From Paenibacillus sp. R14(2021) (GTDB lineage: Bacteria; Bacillota; Bacilli; Paenibacillales; Paenibacillaceae): a DNA stretch of 64,000 bases. The stretch covers positions 2,701,501 through 2,765,500 of the forward strand of contig NZ_CP080269.1 in assembly GCF_019431355.1 (NCBI RefSeq). Direction: 5' to 3'. A model generated the notes under the pieces. That model worked only from the letters and a program-made list of their open reading frames with translations, was not told the DNA's origin and made no database searches. How positions within the stretch are numbered: the stretch's first letter is position 1; each line of letters starts with the position of its first letter. Positions 53,473-62,834 of this stretch are shown here, piece by piece. The translations under genes and the position numbers were made by a program.

Positions 53473-53541
53473 AAGGGCTGCGACGGTTCGCGGGTTTCAA
53501 GTAGAAACCCGCGAATCGCCGCAGCCCTTATTTGATTTCAT
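53473..53541. terminator. Strong bidirectional terminator between SDR and zapA
   Basis: Long nested stem: AAGGGCTGCG/CGCAGCCCTT outside and CGCGGGTTTC/GAAACCCGCG inside, with a TTATTTGATTT tail on one side. Confidence 0.9.
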
Positions 53542-53566
53542 ATAGACAAGTTCGGCCCAACTAAAA

Positions 53567-56500
53567 CTAGTTGTTTTCGATGAGTTCGATCCATTCATTG
53601 AATTCCGTTTGCAGCTTCCTGTACTCCGTCAGCAGCTTGCCATGCTCGGTCTGAAGCTGCTCGTGCGTCATGCTCAGCTGCAGCCTATCCTGGACGGCGT
53701 CATTCAGAGCCGACTCCAATTCCGCCAGCCGCTCACCGATCTGAAGCGCCTGCTGATACGACTTCGCAGATTCCTCTTCGCTAAGCATCAACTGTTCCAA
53801 CAGTCCTGCTTCGGCTTCCGCATGCGCCGCTGCCTGCTCCTTGGCCAGCGTAAGCTCCGCGTCCGCGGCTTGCTCACGCTGCTTAAGCTCCGATGCCGCT
53901 TCGTCGGCAATTCGCTCGGCTTCAGCCATCTGATGGCGCGCTTCCCGCATGAGATCCGCGGCGCGGTCTTCCGCAGCCTGCAGCCTGTCTGCCAGTGCTT
54001 CCTTCTGGCTGCTCAGCTCATTCAGCTCGCGCAGGGCAGCTTCCCGCTCGTCCGCCAGCCGGCGCTGCTGCGCCCCTTGTTCGCGAAGCTGGTCATTCAG
54101 CTCGGCGACCTGCTGCTCCAGCTGCTGAATAGCAGCCGCACGGCGATTCTCCTTCTGCTGCGCCTGCTCCACATGCTGCTGCATCTGCTCCGCCGCATAT
54201 TCGCGCTCGTGCAGCTCCTGCTGCAGCCGTTCAATTGCCGCGCGCAGCGACTCTTCCTGCTCGGCGGCTTCCAGCGCGAACAGCTCGCTGTTCTCCTGTA
54301 CATCGACGAGCTGTTTGCGCGCCGCGACCAGCTCAGTATGCCTGTCTCTTAGCTGCGAAGACAGCTGTTCCCGCTCCTCGCGCAGCGACGACTCGCGTGC
54401 TCCCGCTTCCACGCGGGCGGTTTCAAGCTGAAGCTTGAATGCCGCCTCGATTGCGGCTGCCGCAGCTTCGCTCTCCTGCTGGGCTTGCTCCAGCAGCGAC
54501 TGGCCGACTGCAATTTCCTGCTCGAGTTGGGCACGTAGGATTTCCCGTGCCTGCTCCGCTTGAGCGGCAGCTGCTTGTGCAGCTTCCAGAGATTGTCGCA
54601 GCTGCATTAATTGCTCCTGCAGGGCTGCTTCGACTCGAGCAGCCGCTTCGCCAGCTTGCAGCAGCTTCTGCTCCGCTTCGCCGCGCACCCACTCCGCATG
54701 CTCACGTGCCGCCTGCTTAACCCGGTCAAGCTCTGCTTCCGCTTCATTGCGGTTGTGCTCCAGCTGCGCAAGCAGCTCGGCACGCGCTTCCGCCAATTGA
54801 TCGGCAGCCGCCGCAGCCGTCGCCTCTTGCAGAGAACGCTCACGTCTTAGCTCGGCTTCCTGCTTATCTTGCGTTTCAATCAGCTCGAGCATGGCTGCTT
54901 CCCGCTCGGCTTCAAGCTCGGCCAGAGCTGCTTCCCGCATCAGCGCATGCTGTGTTTCAAACACTTCACGCTGCTTGCTGAACTGCGCCTCGAAAGCTTC
55001 ACGTGCTTGGGCCAGTTCAGCTGCAGCGGCTTCTCTCACCCGTTCGATCTCTGCCAAAGCCGCTTCGCGGTCGCTAGACGATCTCGCTTCCGCGGCACGT
55101 ATCGCTTCTTCCTGTGCCTCCTGCGCTTCCAACACAGCAAATTCATAGCGTTCACGCTCTTCGGAGAACGCTTGACGCTGCTCGGCCATCAGCGCTTCTA
55201 GCGCCGCGCGCATTTGCGCGAGCTCATCGGCTGCTGCGGCTTGCTGTGCGGCCATCTCCGCTTCCGCGGCTTCGCGCACGCGCACCAGCTCCGCTGCGGC
55301 CGCTTCGCGGGCTGCATGCGCCTCATTCGCAGCCTCCTGCAGCGCCCGCTCGCCCGCTTCCTGCGTCTCAAGCGCCGCGTACTCGCGCTGCTCGCGTTCC
55401 TGCTCGCTCTGGCTGCGCTGCGCCTCAAGCTGCGCTTCCAGCTCCGAGCGTACCTGCGCCAGCTCATCGGCTGCTGCTGCGCGCATGGCCGCCGCTTCCG
55501 CTTCCGCGGCTTCGCGCACGCGCGCCAGCTCCGCTGCGGCCGCTTCGAGGGCTGCATGCGCCTCATTCGCAGCCTCCTGCAGCGCCCGCTCGCCCGCTTC
55601 CTGCGCCTCAAGCGCCGCGTACTCGCGCTGCTCGCGTTCCTGCTCGCTCTGGCTGCGCTGCGCCTCAAGCTGCGCTTCCAGCTCCGAGCGTACCTGCGCC
55701 AGCTCATCGGCTGCTGCTGCGCGCATGGCCGCCGCTTCCGCTTCCGCGGCTTCGCGCACGCGCGCCAGCTCCGCTGCGGCCGCTTCGCGCTGAATCACCG
55801 CTTCCGCTTCAGCGGCTTCGCGCGCCTGCGCCAGCTCCACCTTCGCGGCTCCCAGCTCCGCTGCAGCCTTCGCTTCCATCGCTTGGAGCGCCTCCTGCGC
55901 GGCTTGCGCGGCAAGATCCTGCCTCTCCCATTCTTGCGCAAGCTCTAAGCGCTGCTGCGTAAGCGCTGCTTCCAGCGCTTCGCGTACGCTTGCGAGTTCC
56001 GCTGCGGCGGCTTCCCGCGCCTCCGCTGCTTGCTGCTCTGCAGCGCGGCGTGCCTGCGCCAGCGCCTCTTCTGCTTCAAGTGCAGCTAAACCATGGAGCT
56101 CGCGCTCGGTCGCCAGCTCTTCAGCCTGACGGGCCATCCGGCCTTCCAGCTCATCCCTAAGCCGCTGAAGCTCGGCATCCATAATGGCCTGCAGCCGCTC
56201 CAGCTCGGCAGCCGCTGCCTCGCGTGCGGCTGCCGCCTTCTCCTCCGCTTCGCGGCGCGTATGCTCCACCGCTTCTTGTCCCGCCATTGCTGATATCGCA
56301 TGGCGCTCCTGCTCTTGCGCTAGCTCCAAACGCTGCTCAACAAGCTCCGCTTCAAGTTCTTCGCGCACGCGCGCAAGCTCGGCTGCAGCCGCTTCGCGCT
56401 CCTGTTCGGCTTTCACAGCAGCATCCTGAAGCGCCTGCTCCAGCCGCCCCTGCAGCATAGCGCTCAGCCGCTCCATCTCTTCCAGCGCTGCTTCGCGCTC

Positions 56501-57139
56501 CAGCTCGCGCTCAGCGCCCGATTCTGCTTGCAGCTGCTCAAGCGCTTCAACCGCTTCGGCCTGCGTGCGTTCCAGCTCCGCCTGCAAGCTTGCTAGTTCT
56601 TCGCGCGCGAGCTGCTGCGCAAGCTCCAGCTGTTCTTCAAGCGCAGCACGCAAGCTCGTCAATTCCGCGCTTGCCGCGGCTTCGGCGGCAGCCAGCTTTG
56701 TCTCCGCTTCGCGAACCGCTTCCTCGAGCCGCCCCTGCAGTCCTGCGCTCGTACGCTCCAATTCTCCGCGGGCCGCTTCGCGTTCGGCTTCAAGCGCCGC
56801 TTCCGCGCTCAGCCGCTCCGCGTCCAGTTGCCCCTGCAACGTGTCGAGGATGAGCTTCGCCTGTTCCAGTTCGGCAACCGCAGCCTTGCGGCGCTCCTCC
56901 GTTTCGTGCATCCGCTCGTTTTCGAGGCGCAAGCGGAATACGTCCTCCGCCATCTGCACAGAAGCAAGCATCGCGAGCTTCGGCATATCCAGGCGCGGAT
57001 AGCCTTTAGCAAGCTTGTGCATATTTTCATCTACAAAAGCGGCGATTCGTTTAATATAGTCAGGGTTGTTATGGCCTGTCAGCTTGAATTGGTTACCGTA
57101 TATATCAACCGTCACACGTGTCCGATCGGCAGCGTTCAT
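53567..57139 (-). CDS. zapA: ZapA cell-division protein with a giant coiled-coil extension
   Basis: 1190-residue protein, ATG 57139 behind AGGAGG. Residues 1-75 are the ZapA domain (RVTVDIYGNQFKLTGHNNPDYIKRIAAFVDENMHKLA), which binds FtsZ and bundles it. Ordinary ZapA has about 85-100 residues; here about 1,100 residues of Glu/Ala/Arg/Leu/Gln-rich helix follow. The helix is highly charged with no proline, so a long coiled coil or single alpha helix is likely. A near-perfect 240-bp duplication lies in the middle. It is followed (on the minus strand) by a terminator and preceded by pheT, as in B. subtilis pheST-zapA. The extra rod may tether the Z ring to another structure (inference). Confidence 0.88.
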   Translation of the reverse strand: MNAADRTRVTVDIYGNQFKLTGHNNPDYIKRIAAFVDENMHKLAKGYPRLDMPKLAMLASVQMAEDVFRLRLENERMHETEERRKAAVAELEQAKLILDTLQGQLDAERLSAEAALEAEREAARGELERTSAGLQGRLEEAVREAETKLAAAEAAASAELTSLRAALEEQLELAQQLAREELASLQAELERTQAEAVEALEQLQAESGAERELEREAALEEMERLSAMLQGRLEQALQDAAVKAEQEREAAAAELARVREELEAELVEQRLELAQEQERHAISAMAGQEAVEHTRREAEEKAAAAREAAAAELERLQAIMDAELQRLRDELEGRMARQAEELATERELHGLAALEAEEALAQARRAAEQQAAEAREAAAAELASVREALEAALTQQRLELAQEWERQDLAAQAAQEALQAMEAKAAAELGAAKVELAQAREAAEAEAVIQREAAAAELARVREAAEAEAAAMRAAAADELAQVRSELEAQLEAQRSQSEQEREQREYAALEAQEAGERALQEAANEAHAALEAAAAELARVREAAEAEAAAMRAAAADELAQVRSELEAQLEAQRSQSEQEREQREYAALETQEAGERALQEAANEAHAAREAAAAELVRVREAAEAEMAAQQAAAADELAQMRAALEALMAEQRQAFSEERERYEFAVLEAQEAQEEAIRAAEARSSSDREAALAEIERVREAAAAELAQAREAFEAQFSKQREVFETQHALMREAALAELEAEREAAMLELIETQDKQEAELRRERSLQEATAAAAADQLAEARAELLAQLEHNRNEAEAELDRVKQAAREHAEWVRGEAEQKLLQAGEAAARVEAALQEQLMQLRQSLEAAQAAAAQAEQAREILRAQLEQEIAVGQSLLEQAQQESEAAAAAIEAAFKLQLETARVEAGARESSLREEREQLSSQLRDRHTELVAARKQLVDVQENSELFALEAAEQEESLRAAIERLQQELHEREYAAEQMQQHVEQAQQKENRRAAAIQQLEQQVAELNDQLREQGAQQRRLADEREAALRELNELSSQKEALADRLQAAEDRAADLMREARHQMAEAERIADEAASELKQREQAADAELTLAKEQAAAHAEAEAGLLEQLMLSEEESAKSYQQALQIGERLAELESALNDAVQDRLQLSMTHEQLQTEHGKLLTEYRKLQTEFNEWIELIENN
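55261..55789 (-). repeat. 240-bp tandem duplication inside the zapA coiled coil
   Basis: Two 240-bp copies (55261-55500 and 55501-55740) differ at only three positions, and a third copy begins at 55741 and matches for about 49 bases. Each unit encodes 80 residues rich in Ala, Glu, Gln and Arg. Eighty is not a multiple of seven, so the heptad register would shift by three at each unit boundary. Confidence 0.92.
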
Positions 57140-57312
57140 GAGGGCATATCCTCCTATAGTTTCCGGGTGAAAACTTCGTGTCAATTATGTCTGCGCTTGC
57201 ATGTTTCTCAATAGCTATAAATACATTTTACTTACACCGGATCCTCGCCAGTCGCAAACGCCTTCGCCTCGGTCACCTTCCACATTCAACCAATCCGCTC
57301 GGCAGAATAGAG

Positions 57313-57360
57313 CAAAGCCGCATCGATATCGTTCACAAAGAACTTATTCGATACGGCTTC
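57313..57360 (-). terminator. Possible terminator after pheT
   Basis: Hairpin with outer AAGCCG/CGGCTT, middle ATCG/CGAT and inner GTTC/GAAC stems. On the minus strand it lies just after the pheT stop but has few T residues, so termination may be weak. Confidence 0.45.
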
Positions 57361-57373
57361 AGGCAACTCCTGC

Positions 57374-59818
57374 CTATTTACGCAATTCTGCTGCAAAAGA
57401 TTGTTCCAATTCGGCGACAACCTTGCCGTGCAGCTCCGTCACTTCTTCGTCCGTCAGCGTACGCTCCGCATGACGGTAAACGAGGGACAAAGCAACGCTT
57501 TTCTTATCCGCTCCCAGCTTCTCGCCGGTGTAAATATCGAAGATGCGAACCGACTCGAGCAGCTCGCCTGCTGTCTTCGTAACTGCGGTAAGCAGCTTGC
57601 CTGCTTCAACCTCACGGCCGAGCACGACCGCGATGTCACGCTCCATAGCGGGATAACGCGGCAGCGATTTGTAGACAATCTCGAAGTCAGCGGCATCGTA
57701 GATCGGCGCCAGCTCGATTTCCAGCACGTACGTGTCGCCCAGGTCATGCTCGATCTGAACCGCTGGATGCAGCTGGCCCAAATAACCAATCGTCACAGGC
57801 CCGCGTTCTCCTTGGAATACGACCGCCGCCGTACGGCCTGGATGCATATGCTCCGGCTGAGCTGCTTCGTAGGTGATCGCCCCGTTTACGCCAAGCACCT
57901 CGGTCAGCGTTTCGAGAATGCCTTTCAAATCATAGAAGTCGTATGCTTCGGCTTTGCGGTTCCATTCCGCACGGCCGCGGCTGCCGGTCAGCAGCACGGC
58001 GAGCCGATGCTTCTCGTGCGGCAAGCGTGTAAGGACGGCTTCATCCGTATGGAAGACGCTGCCGATTTCGAAGATCGCGGCATCATCGTTTTTGCGGTTG
58101 CGATTATAAGCGGCGGTTTCCAGCAGCTGCGGCAGCAGGCTCGTGCGAAGCGCGCTGCGGTCCTCGCTCATCGGAAGCGCCAAGCGTACAGGCAGCGTTT
58201 CCGCACCTGCCAGCGAAGTGAACAGCTTCGTGCGGTCGGGATGAGTGAACGAGTAGCTGATCACCTCGTGGAGACCGGCATCCGTCAGGCGTTTGCGAAG
58301 CTCGCGGCGGATGGCCTGCGGCTTCGTGAGCGCGCCAGGTGTTGCCGCGCCTTCGATTGCCGTTGTCGGAATATTGTCGTAGCCGAACAAGCGCGCTGCC
58401 TCTTCGATGAGGTCAACGTCACGGGTAATATCCCCGCGGCGGCTCGGTACTTCTACTGTGAATACCCCGTCATCCGACAGTTGAAACGGAAACTGCAGCC
58501 GGCCGAAGATCGTTTCTAGTTCCAGCTTGGACAGGCTCGTGCCGAGATAACGGTTAATCTTGTCGATAGATACAGATACGACCGCGTTGCCAATCGGCTC
58601 CGCGATTTCTTGAACGATGCCGTCCAGCACTTGCCCGCCGGCATACTGCGCCATAAGCGAAGCAGCGCGGTCCAGGGCCGGAATAACGCGGGCCGGATCA
58701 ACGCCTTTCTCGAAGCGGACGCTGGATTCGGAGCGCAGGCCAACCTGACGGGACGTCTTACGGATCGTGCCGCCGTCGAAACGGGCGGATTCCAGCAAAA
58801 TATTCACGGTCGATGCCGTTACCTCGGAGTTCGCGCCGCCCATGACGCCAGCAAGCGCAAGCGGCTCCTTGCCGTCCGTAATGACAAGCATATGCGGCTC
58901 GAGCTTACGGTCTTGACCGTCAAGCGTCTTCAGCACTTCGCCTTCGTTTGCAAGCCGCACCACGATGCGGCCGTCCTTGATTTGGTCGGCGTCGAACGCG
59001 TGAAGCGGCTGACCGTATTCCAGCAGCACATAGTTCGTGATATCCACGACATTGCTGATCGGACGAATGCCAGCAGCCATCAAGCGGTTCTGCATCCACA
59101 GTGGCGAAGGGCCGATCACGACGCCTTGGATATAACGCGCAGCGTAATGCGCGCATTGTTCTTTCGCATCGATTCTCACCGATACGCGGGCGGAAGTCTG
59201 CTCTGACGAATCGCTGACGGTCGTATCCGGCAGCTGAACCGAACGACCGGTCAACGCTCCGACTTCATAGGCAACGCCCAGCATGCTCAGACAGTCCGAA
59301 CGATTCGGCGTCAGGTCAAGCTCCAGCACTTCGTCATCAATGCCCAGTACATCCAGAATGGAAGCGCCGATCTTCGTGCCTTCCGGAAGCACAAGAATGC
59401 CTTCCTGCTGCTCCTTCGGCAGCAGCTTCTCGTTCAACCCGAGCTCCTTCGCGGAGCAGATCATGCCTTGGGATTCCACGCCGCGCAGCTTCGCCTTCTT
59501 GATCGCAAAATCGCCTGGAAGCACGGCCCCTACCGTGGCGACGGGAACGAGCTGGCCTGCAGCGACATTCTTCGCGCCGCAGACAATTTGCAGCACTTCG
59601 GGACCGCCAACGTCGAGCGTGCAGACGCTCAGCTTATCGGCATCAGGATGCTTCTCGCGCGTCAGCACATGCCCAACGACTACGCCCGTTACGCCTTTGT
59701 TCCGGGACTCCACGACGTCGATTTCAATACCGCCGCTTGTCATCAGCTCAGCCAGCTGCTCACCGTTATAGCCGTTTAATTCGATATATTGGCTCAACCA
59801 TTTATAAGATACGTTCAT
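57374..59818 (-). CDS. pheT: Phenylalanyl-tRNA synthetase beta subunit
   Basis: 814-residue protein, ATG 59818 with GGGAGG eight bases upstream. Domain order: N-terminal MNVSYKWLSQYIELN, tRNA-binding OB fold (about 40-155), B3/B4 editing domain, B5 domain, catalytic-like domain and the C-terminal FDX-ACB anticodon-binding domain (YKSLPRYPAMERDIAVVLGR). Forms the (alpha-beta)2 enzyme with PheS, whose gene ends 16 bp upstream. Expression is controlled by the T-box before pheS. Confidence 0.95.
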   Translation of the reverse strand: MNVSYKWLSQYIELNGYNGEQLAELMTSGGIEIDVVESRNKGVTGVVVGHVLTREKHPDADKLSVCTLDVGGPEVLQIVCGAKNVAAGQLVPVATVGAVLPGDFAIKKAKLRGVESQGMICSAKELGLNEKLLPKEQQEGILVLPEGTKIGASILDVLGIDDEVLELDLTPNRSDCLSMLGVAYEVGALTGRSVQLPDTTVSDSSEQTSARVSVRIDAKEQCAHYAARYIQGVVIGPSPLWMQNRLMAAGIRPISNVVDITNYVLLEYGQPLHAFDADQIKDGRIVVRLANEGEVLKTLDGQDRKLEPHMLVITDGKEPLALAGVMGGANSEVTASTVNILLESARFDGGTIRKTSRQVGLRSESSVRFEKGVDPARVIPALDRAASLMAQYAGGQVLDGIVQEIAEPIGNAVVSVSIDKINRYLGTSLSKLELETIFGRLQFPFQLSDDGVFTVEVPSRRGDITRDVDLIEEAARLFGYDNIPTTAIEGAATPGALTKPQAIRRELRKRLTDAGLHEVISYSFTHPDRTKLFTSLAGAETLPVRLALPMSEDRSALRTSLLPQLLETAAYNRNRKNDDAAIFEIGSVFHTDEAVLTRLPHEKHRLAVLLTGSRGRAEWNRKAEAYDFYDLKGILETLTEVLGVNGAITYEAAQPEHMHPGRTAAVVFQGERGPVTIGYLGQLHPAVQIEHDLGDTYVLEIELAPIYDAADFEIVYKSLPRYPAMERDIAVVLGREVEAGKLLTAVTKTAGELLESVRIFDIYTGEKLGADKKSVALSLVYRHAERTLTDEEVTELHGKVVAELEQSFAAELRK

Positions 59819-59834
59819 AGTAGTTGCCTCCCTC

Positions 59835-60866
59835 TCACATTCGGACAAACTGGCTCAGGAAGCGCAGATCGTTCGTATAAAAATGACGGATGTCGTCGAT
59901 GCCGTACTTCAGCAGCGCGATCCGCTCTACACCCATGCCGAATGCGAAGCCGCTGACTTCGTTCGGATCGTAGCCGCCCATTTCAAGCACGCGCGGGTGA
60001 ACCATACCGCAGCCGAGAATTTCCAGCCATCCGGTATGCTTGCACATCCTGCAGCCATGGCCGCCGCACTGCACGCAGGTCACGTCAACCTCCGCGCTTG
60101 GCTCCGTGAATGGGAAGAAGCTCGGACGCAGACGGATTTGGGCTTGCTTGCCGAACATCAGCTGCACGAACTGAAGCAGGGTGCCTTTCAGATCGCTCAT
60201 CCGAATGTTGGGTCCTATGACGAGCCCTTCGATTTGATTGAACTGGAAGGAATGCGTCGCGTCGTCATCGTCGCGGCGGTATACTTTGCCCGGACAGATG
60301 ACTTTGACCGGCTTTCCGTTCATCGCCTTCATCGTACGTACTTGAACTGGGGAGGTGTGCGTGCGCATCAGAATCTCGTCCGTCACATAGAACGAATCCT
60401 GCATGTCGCGCGCCGGGTGATCCTTCGGCAGGTTAAGCGCCTCGAAGTTGAAGAAATCCGTCTCCACTTCCGGCCCTTCCGCGATCGTATAGCCCATCCC
60501 GAGGAACGCGTCCTCGATTTCCTGCGCGACCTTGTTCAGCGGGTGAACGGCGCCAGCGGCAAGCTTCTTGCCCGGCAGCGTCACGTCGATCGTCTCGGCG
60601 CGGAGGCGGTTCTCGGTCTCGGCCTGCTGGTATGCGGCCTGCTTCGTTTCAATGACTTCTTCAATCGCGGCGCGAACCTCATTGCCGACCTGCCCGATAA
60701 CGGGACGCTCCTCGGCGCTCAAGCTTCCCATGCCCCGAAGAATTTCCGTCAGCGCGCCCTTCTTGCCCAAATATTTGACCCGCAGATCATTCAGCTGCTG
60801 CGGACCGGCAACTCCCTGCAGCTCTTGCAGCGCCTCGGCGCGCAGTGCTTCCAAACGCTCTTTCAT
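59835..60866 (-). CDS. pheS: Phenylalanyl-tRNA synthetase alpha subunit
   Basis: 343-residue class II synthetase subunit. ATG 60866 is chosen; a TTG nine codons earlier has no ribosome binding site. N-terminal coiled coil (about 1-85), motif 1 [54 protein letters not shown] and motif 3 [22 protein letters not shown] are complete. It charges tRNA-Phe with phenylalanine. The gene is preceded by a T-box leader and followed by pheT. Confidence 0.95.
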   Translation of the reverse strand: MKERLEALRAEALQELQGVAGPQQLNDLRVKYLGKKGALTEILRGMGSLSAEERPVIGQVGNEVRAAIEEVIETKQAAYQQAETENRLRAETIDVTLPGKKLAAGAVHPLNKVAQEIEDAFLGMGYTIAEGPEVETDFFNFEALNLPKDHPARDMQDSFYVTDEILMRTHTSPVQVRTMKAMNGKPVKVICPGKVYRRDDDDATHSFQFNQIEGLVIGPNIRMSDLKGTLLQFVQLMFGKQAQIRLRPSFFPFTEPSAEVDVTCVQCGGHGCRMCKHTGWLEILGCGMVHPRVLEMGGYDPNEVSGFAFGMGVERIALLKYGIDDIRHFYTNDLRFLSQFVRM

Positions 60867-60897
60867 GTACGATCCAGTCCCTTCTATGCGCAAATAA

Positions 60898-61185
60898 ACA
60901 AAAAACGGTCCTCTCTCCCCGTAAGGGACGAAAGAACCGTGTTACCACCCTAATTCAAATTGCCCAGCTGACAGTCAGCTGCTTCGGCAATTCCTCATCA
61001 ATCCGAATATCGGCCGGACGACCGGTACTCTCTACCCGATGCTGCCTGACGGCGGCATCCCTTCAAGAGCCTGCTCGGAAGGGAACTTCGGCAGCCTGAT
61101 TTCCTAAAGACGCTCTCAATCTGCGGCGTCTTCTCCCTGTCAAGAAAGCACTGCGTACTCTTCTTCCTCATTGCATTAGCGTATA
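60898..61185 (-). promoter_or_regulatory. T-box leader of pheST
   Basis: The minus-strand leader contains the T-box core AGGGTGGTAACACGG (60937-60951) overlapping a terminator stem whose 3' side ends in a T run at about 60898. Upstream is a long stem I (AGGGA paired with TCCCT) with GA-rich loops. A UUC codon at 61083-61085 in the 3' side of that stem is a candidate Phe specifier, matching the pheS target. Uncharged tRNA-Phe would stabilise the antiterminator. Confidence 0.88.
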
Positions 61186-61193
61186 TGATTCTT

Positions 61194-61223
61194 ATTATAC
61201 GGAATAACAATGGCCGTCCGCAA
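61194..61223 (-). promoter_or_regulatory. Promoter of the pheST transcript
   Basis: Minus-strand TATAAT (61194-61199) with TTGCGG (61218-61223) 18 bp upstream. It overlaps the region just past the ycnI stop codon and precedes the T-box leader. Confidence 0.6.
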
Positions 61224-61239
61224 GTTTTCTCTGCAAAAA

Positions 61240-61968
61240 TCAGCGTTTTTTACGGGACAAAGCGACAATCAGCGCCAAGGCGCCCAGCACGGCCGCAGCC
61301 GCGGACAGCCAAATGGCCGTTGGATCGGAGCTGCTGCTGCTTGTTTCATTCGCAGCAGGGGCAGCAGCAACCTCCGCAGCGCCTGCGGCCGTATCTGCTG
61401 TTCCGGCTGCATCTTGCGTGCCGGACGATACGGAAGTGTCTTTTCCGCCGGACGAAGCGCTTGTTCCGCCGCCGTGGCTGTCGCCCTCGCCGGTACCAGC
61501 CGTGACAGTCGTCACGGAAGCCGGATAATCCGCGCCTTCGCCGCCGACCCATTCCACGACGGATTTGTCGCTGTAGGTCTGGTAGGCCTTCCACACCAGC
61601 TGCGTCGCGTCATCCGCAACTTTACCGGAAATGCGGAAGTCGGTAAATTCCGTCTGCGTTAATCCGCTGCCTTCGGACGTCCAAGTAATCGATGTGATCG
61701 CTTTGGTGTCCGCTGCGCGCTCCAGCTCGTATTTCCAGCCTGCTTTCGGCTCGACGCGGCTCACTTTGACGCCGTCCGGCACTTTTACTTTCACGGCCGT
61801 CGTCGTTACGTTCTCTTTCTCGCTCGGCACGCGAACAGCGAAGACCTCGTAGCCGCCCTGCGTCGTTTGCTTCGGCTGTACCGTGACATGCGCGCTTGCC
61901 ATGCTGGCGAATAGGAACAATGATAGTAAAGCAACCCCGAGTACAGACATTTTTTTCAACCGATTCAT
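61240..61968 (-). CDS. ycnI: YcnI family copper-binding surface protein
   Basis: 242-residue protein. Signal peptide ends ASMASA, so mature His1 (HVTVQPKQT) can form the copper-binding histidine brace of the DUF1775/YcnI fold. The DUF1775 domain runs to about 145 (FAVRVPSEKENVTTTAVKVKVPDGVKVSRVEPKAGW; WVGGEG with the conserved Trp). A Ser/Gly/Ala linker and a TM helix (WLSAAAAVLGALALIVALS) followed by RKKR anchor it. It should buffer copper outside the membrane. It follows a two-component system and a ycnJ-like gene on the same strand. Confidence 0.88.
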   Translation of the reverse strand: MNRLKKMSVLGVALLSLFLFASMASAHVTVQPKQTTQGGYEVFAVRVPSEKENVTTTAVKVKVPDGVKVSRVEPKAGWKYELERAADTKAITSITWTSEGSGLTQTEFTDFRISGKVADDATQLVWKAYQTYSDKSVVEWVGGEGADYPASVTTVTAGTGEGDSHGGGTSASSGGKDTSVSSGTQDAAGTADTAAGAAEVAAAPAANETSSSSSDPTAIWLSAAAAVLGALALIVALSRKKR

Positions 61969-62126
61969 ACGTCTAACATCCCCCTGAAGGCGAAACAGAT
62001 GCTTGCATCCGCGCCTTGAATTTAATCCCTTATGGGAGGAGTATAGCCCAGTTCATGGCAAGCGGCATGACTCGAAGGGGCTATTCGTTTGTTACGAATA
62101 CGTGACCGGCCGGAGCCTGCATGCCC

Positions 62127-62834
62127 CTATTCCTTCACAAGTCCCTTCTCCAGCGCATAGCGTGTCAGCTGGACGCGATTCTCCAAATGCAGCTTCTGCA
62201 GGATGTTCTTGAGATGATTCTTGACGGTATGCTCCGATAAGCCGAAGGTTTCGGCAATCTGCCGGTTAGAGCTGCCTGATGCGACCTGCTCCAGCACTTC
62301 GCGCTCACGCTGCGTCAGCGCGGTATGAAATTGCTCCGCCGTTCCCTGCGCATCTAGACGCCCCGCGGCTAGCGTCTGCTTCAATTTGGGCTGGCCGCCT
62401 GCGCCATTGAATTCCTGCAGCATCCGAAACGCCAGTTCCTTCGACAGCGGAGCCTCATCCAGCGTGACCGCCCGCAAATATTCCAGCCAAGAAGAAGGCG
62501 ATAGGTTCTTCAGCAGGTAGCCCTGGGCGCCGCGCTTGATCGATTCGAACAAATCCGTAATATCGTCGGACACCGTGACCATGATGATTTTGATGCGGGG
62601 GTCGAAGGCTTTAATAATCTGCGTTGCCTCAAGGCCCGACATCCCCGGCATGTTGATGTCCATCAGTACGAGATCGGGCGCAAGTTCCGCCGCCAGCATG
62701 ACCGCCTGCTCGCCTCCCGCCGCCTCGCCGACGATTTCAAACGCGGCGTCGGCGCCGACGATTTCGCGCATGCCTTCCCGCCCGTGGGGATGATCATCCG
62801 CCAACAGAACCTTGATGCGTGCATGATCGTTCAT
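62127..62834 (-). CDS. NarL/FixJ-type response regulator
   Basis: 235-residue protein. The receiver domain has the phospho-Asp in DLVLMDINMPG and conserved acidic pair in KVLLADDHPHGRE. The C-terminal LuxR helix-turn-helix is LTQREREVLEQVASGSSNRQIAETFGLSEHTVKNHLKNILQKL. A central insert of about 30 residues separates them. Start ATG 62834 overlaps the histidine kinase stop codon by one base (TAATG), so the two are cotranslated. Located between ycnJ-like and ycnI genes, a copper response is inferred. Confidence 0.93.
   Translation of the reverse strand: MNDHARIKVLLADDHPHGREGMREIVGADAAFEIVGEAAGGEQAVMLAAELAPDLVLMDINMPGMSGLEATQIIKAFDPRIKIIMVTVSDDITDLFESIKRGAQGYLLKNLSPSSWLEYLRAVTLDEAPLSKELAFRMLQEFNGAGGQPKLKQTLAAGRLDAQGTAEQFHTALTQREREVLEQVASGSSNRQIAETFGLSEHTVKNHLKNILQKLHLENRVQLTRYALEKGLVKE

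Noticed and set aside
55114-55962. Long plus-strand frames (282 and 244 codons) opposite the zapA repeat
   Set aside because: They read the Ala/Glu/Arg codons of the rod in reverse as Pro/Arg/Leu-rich sequence and have no start signal.
57401-60953. Long plus-strand frames (372 and 356 codons) opposite pheT and pheS
   Set aside because: Both are antisense to complete synthetase genes with all family motifs and show no domain of their own.
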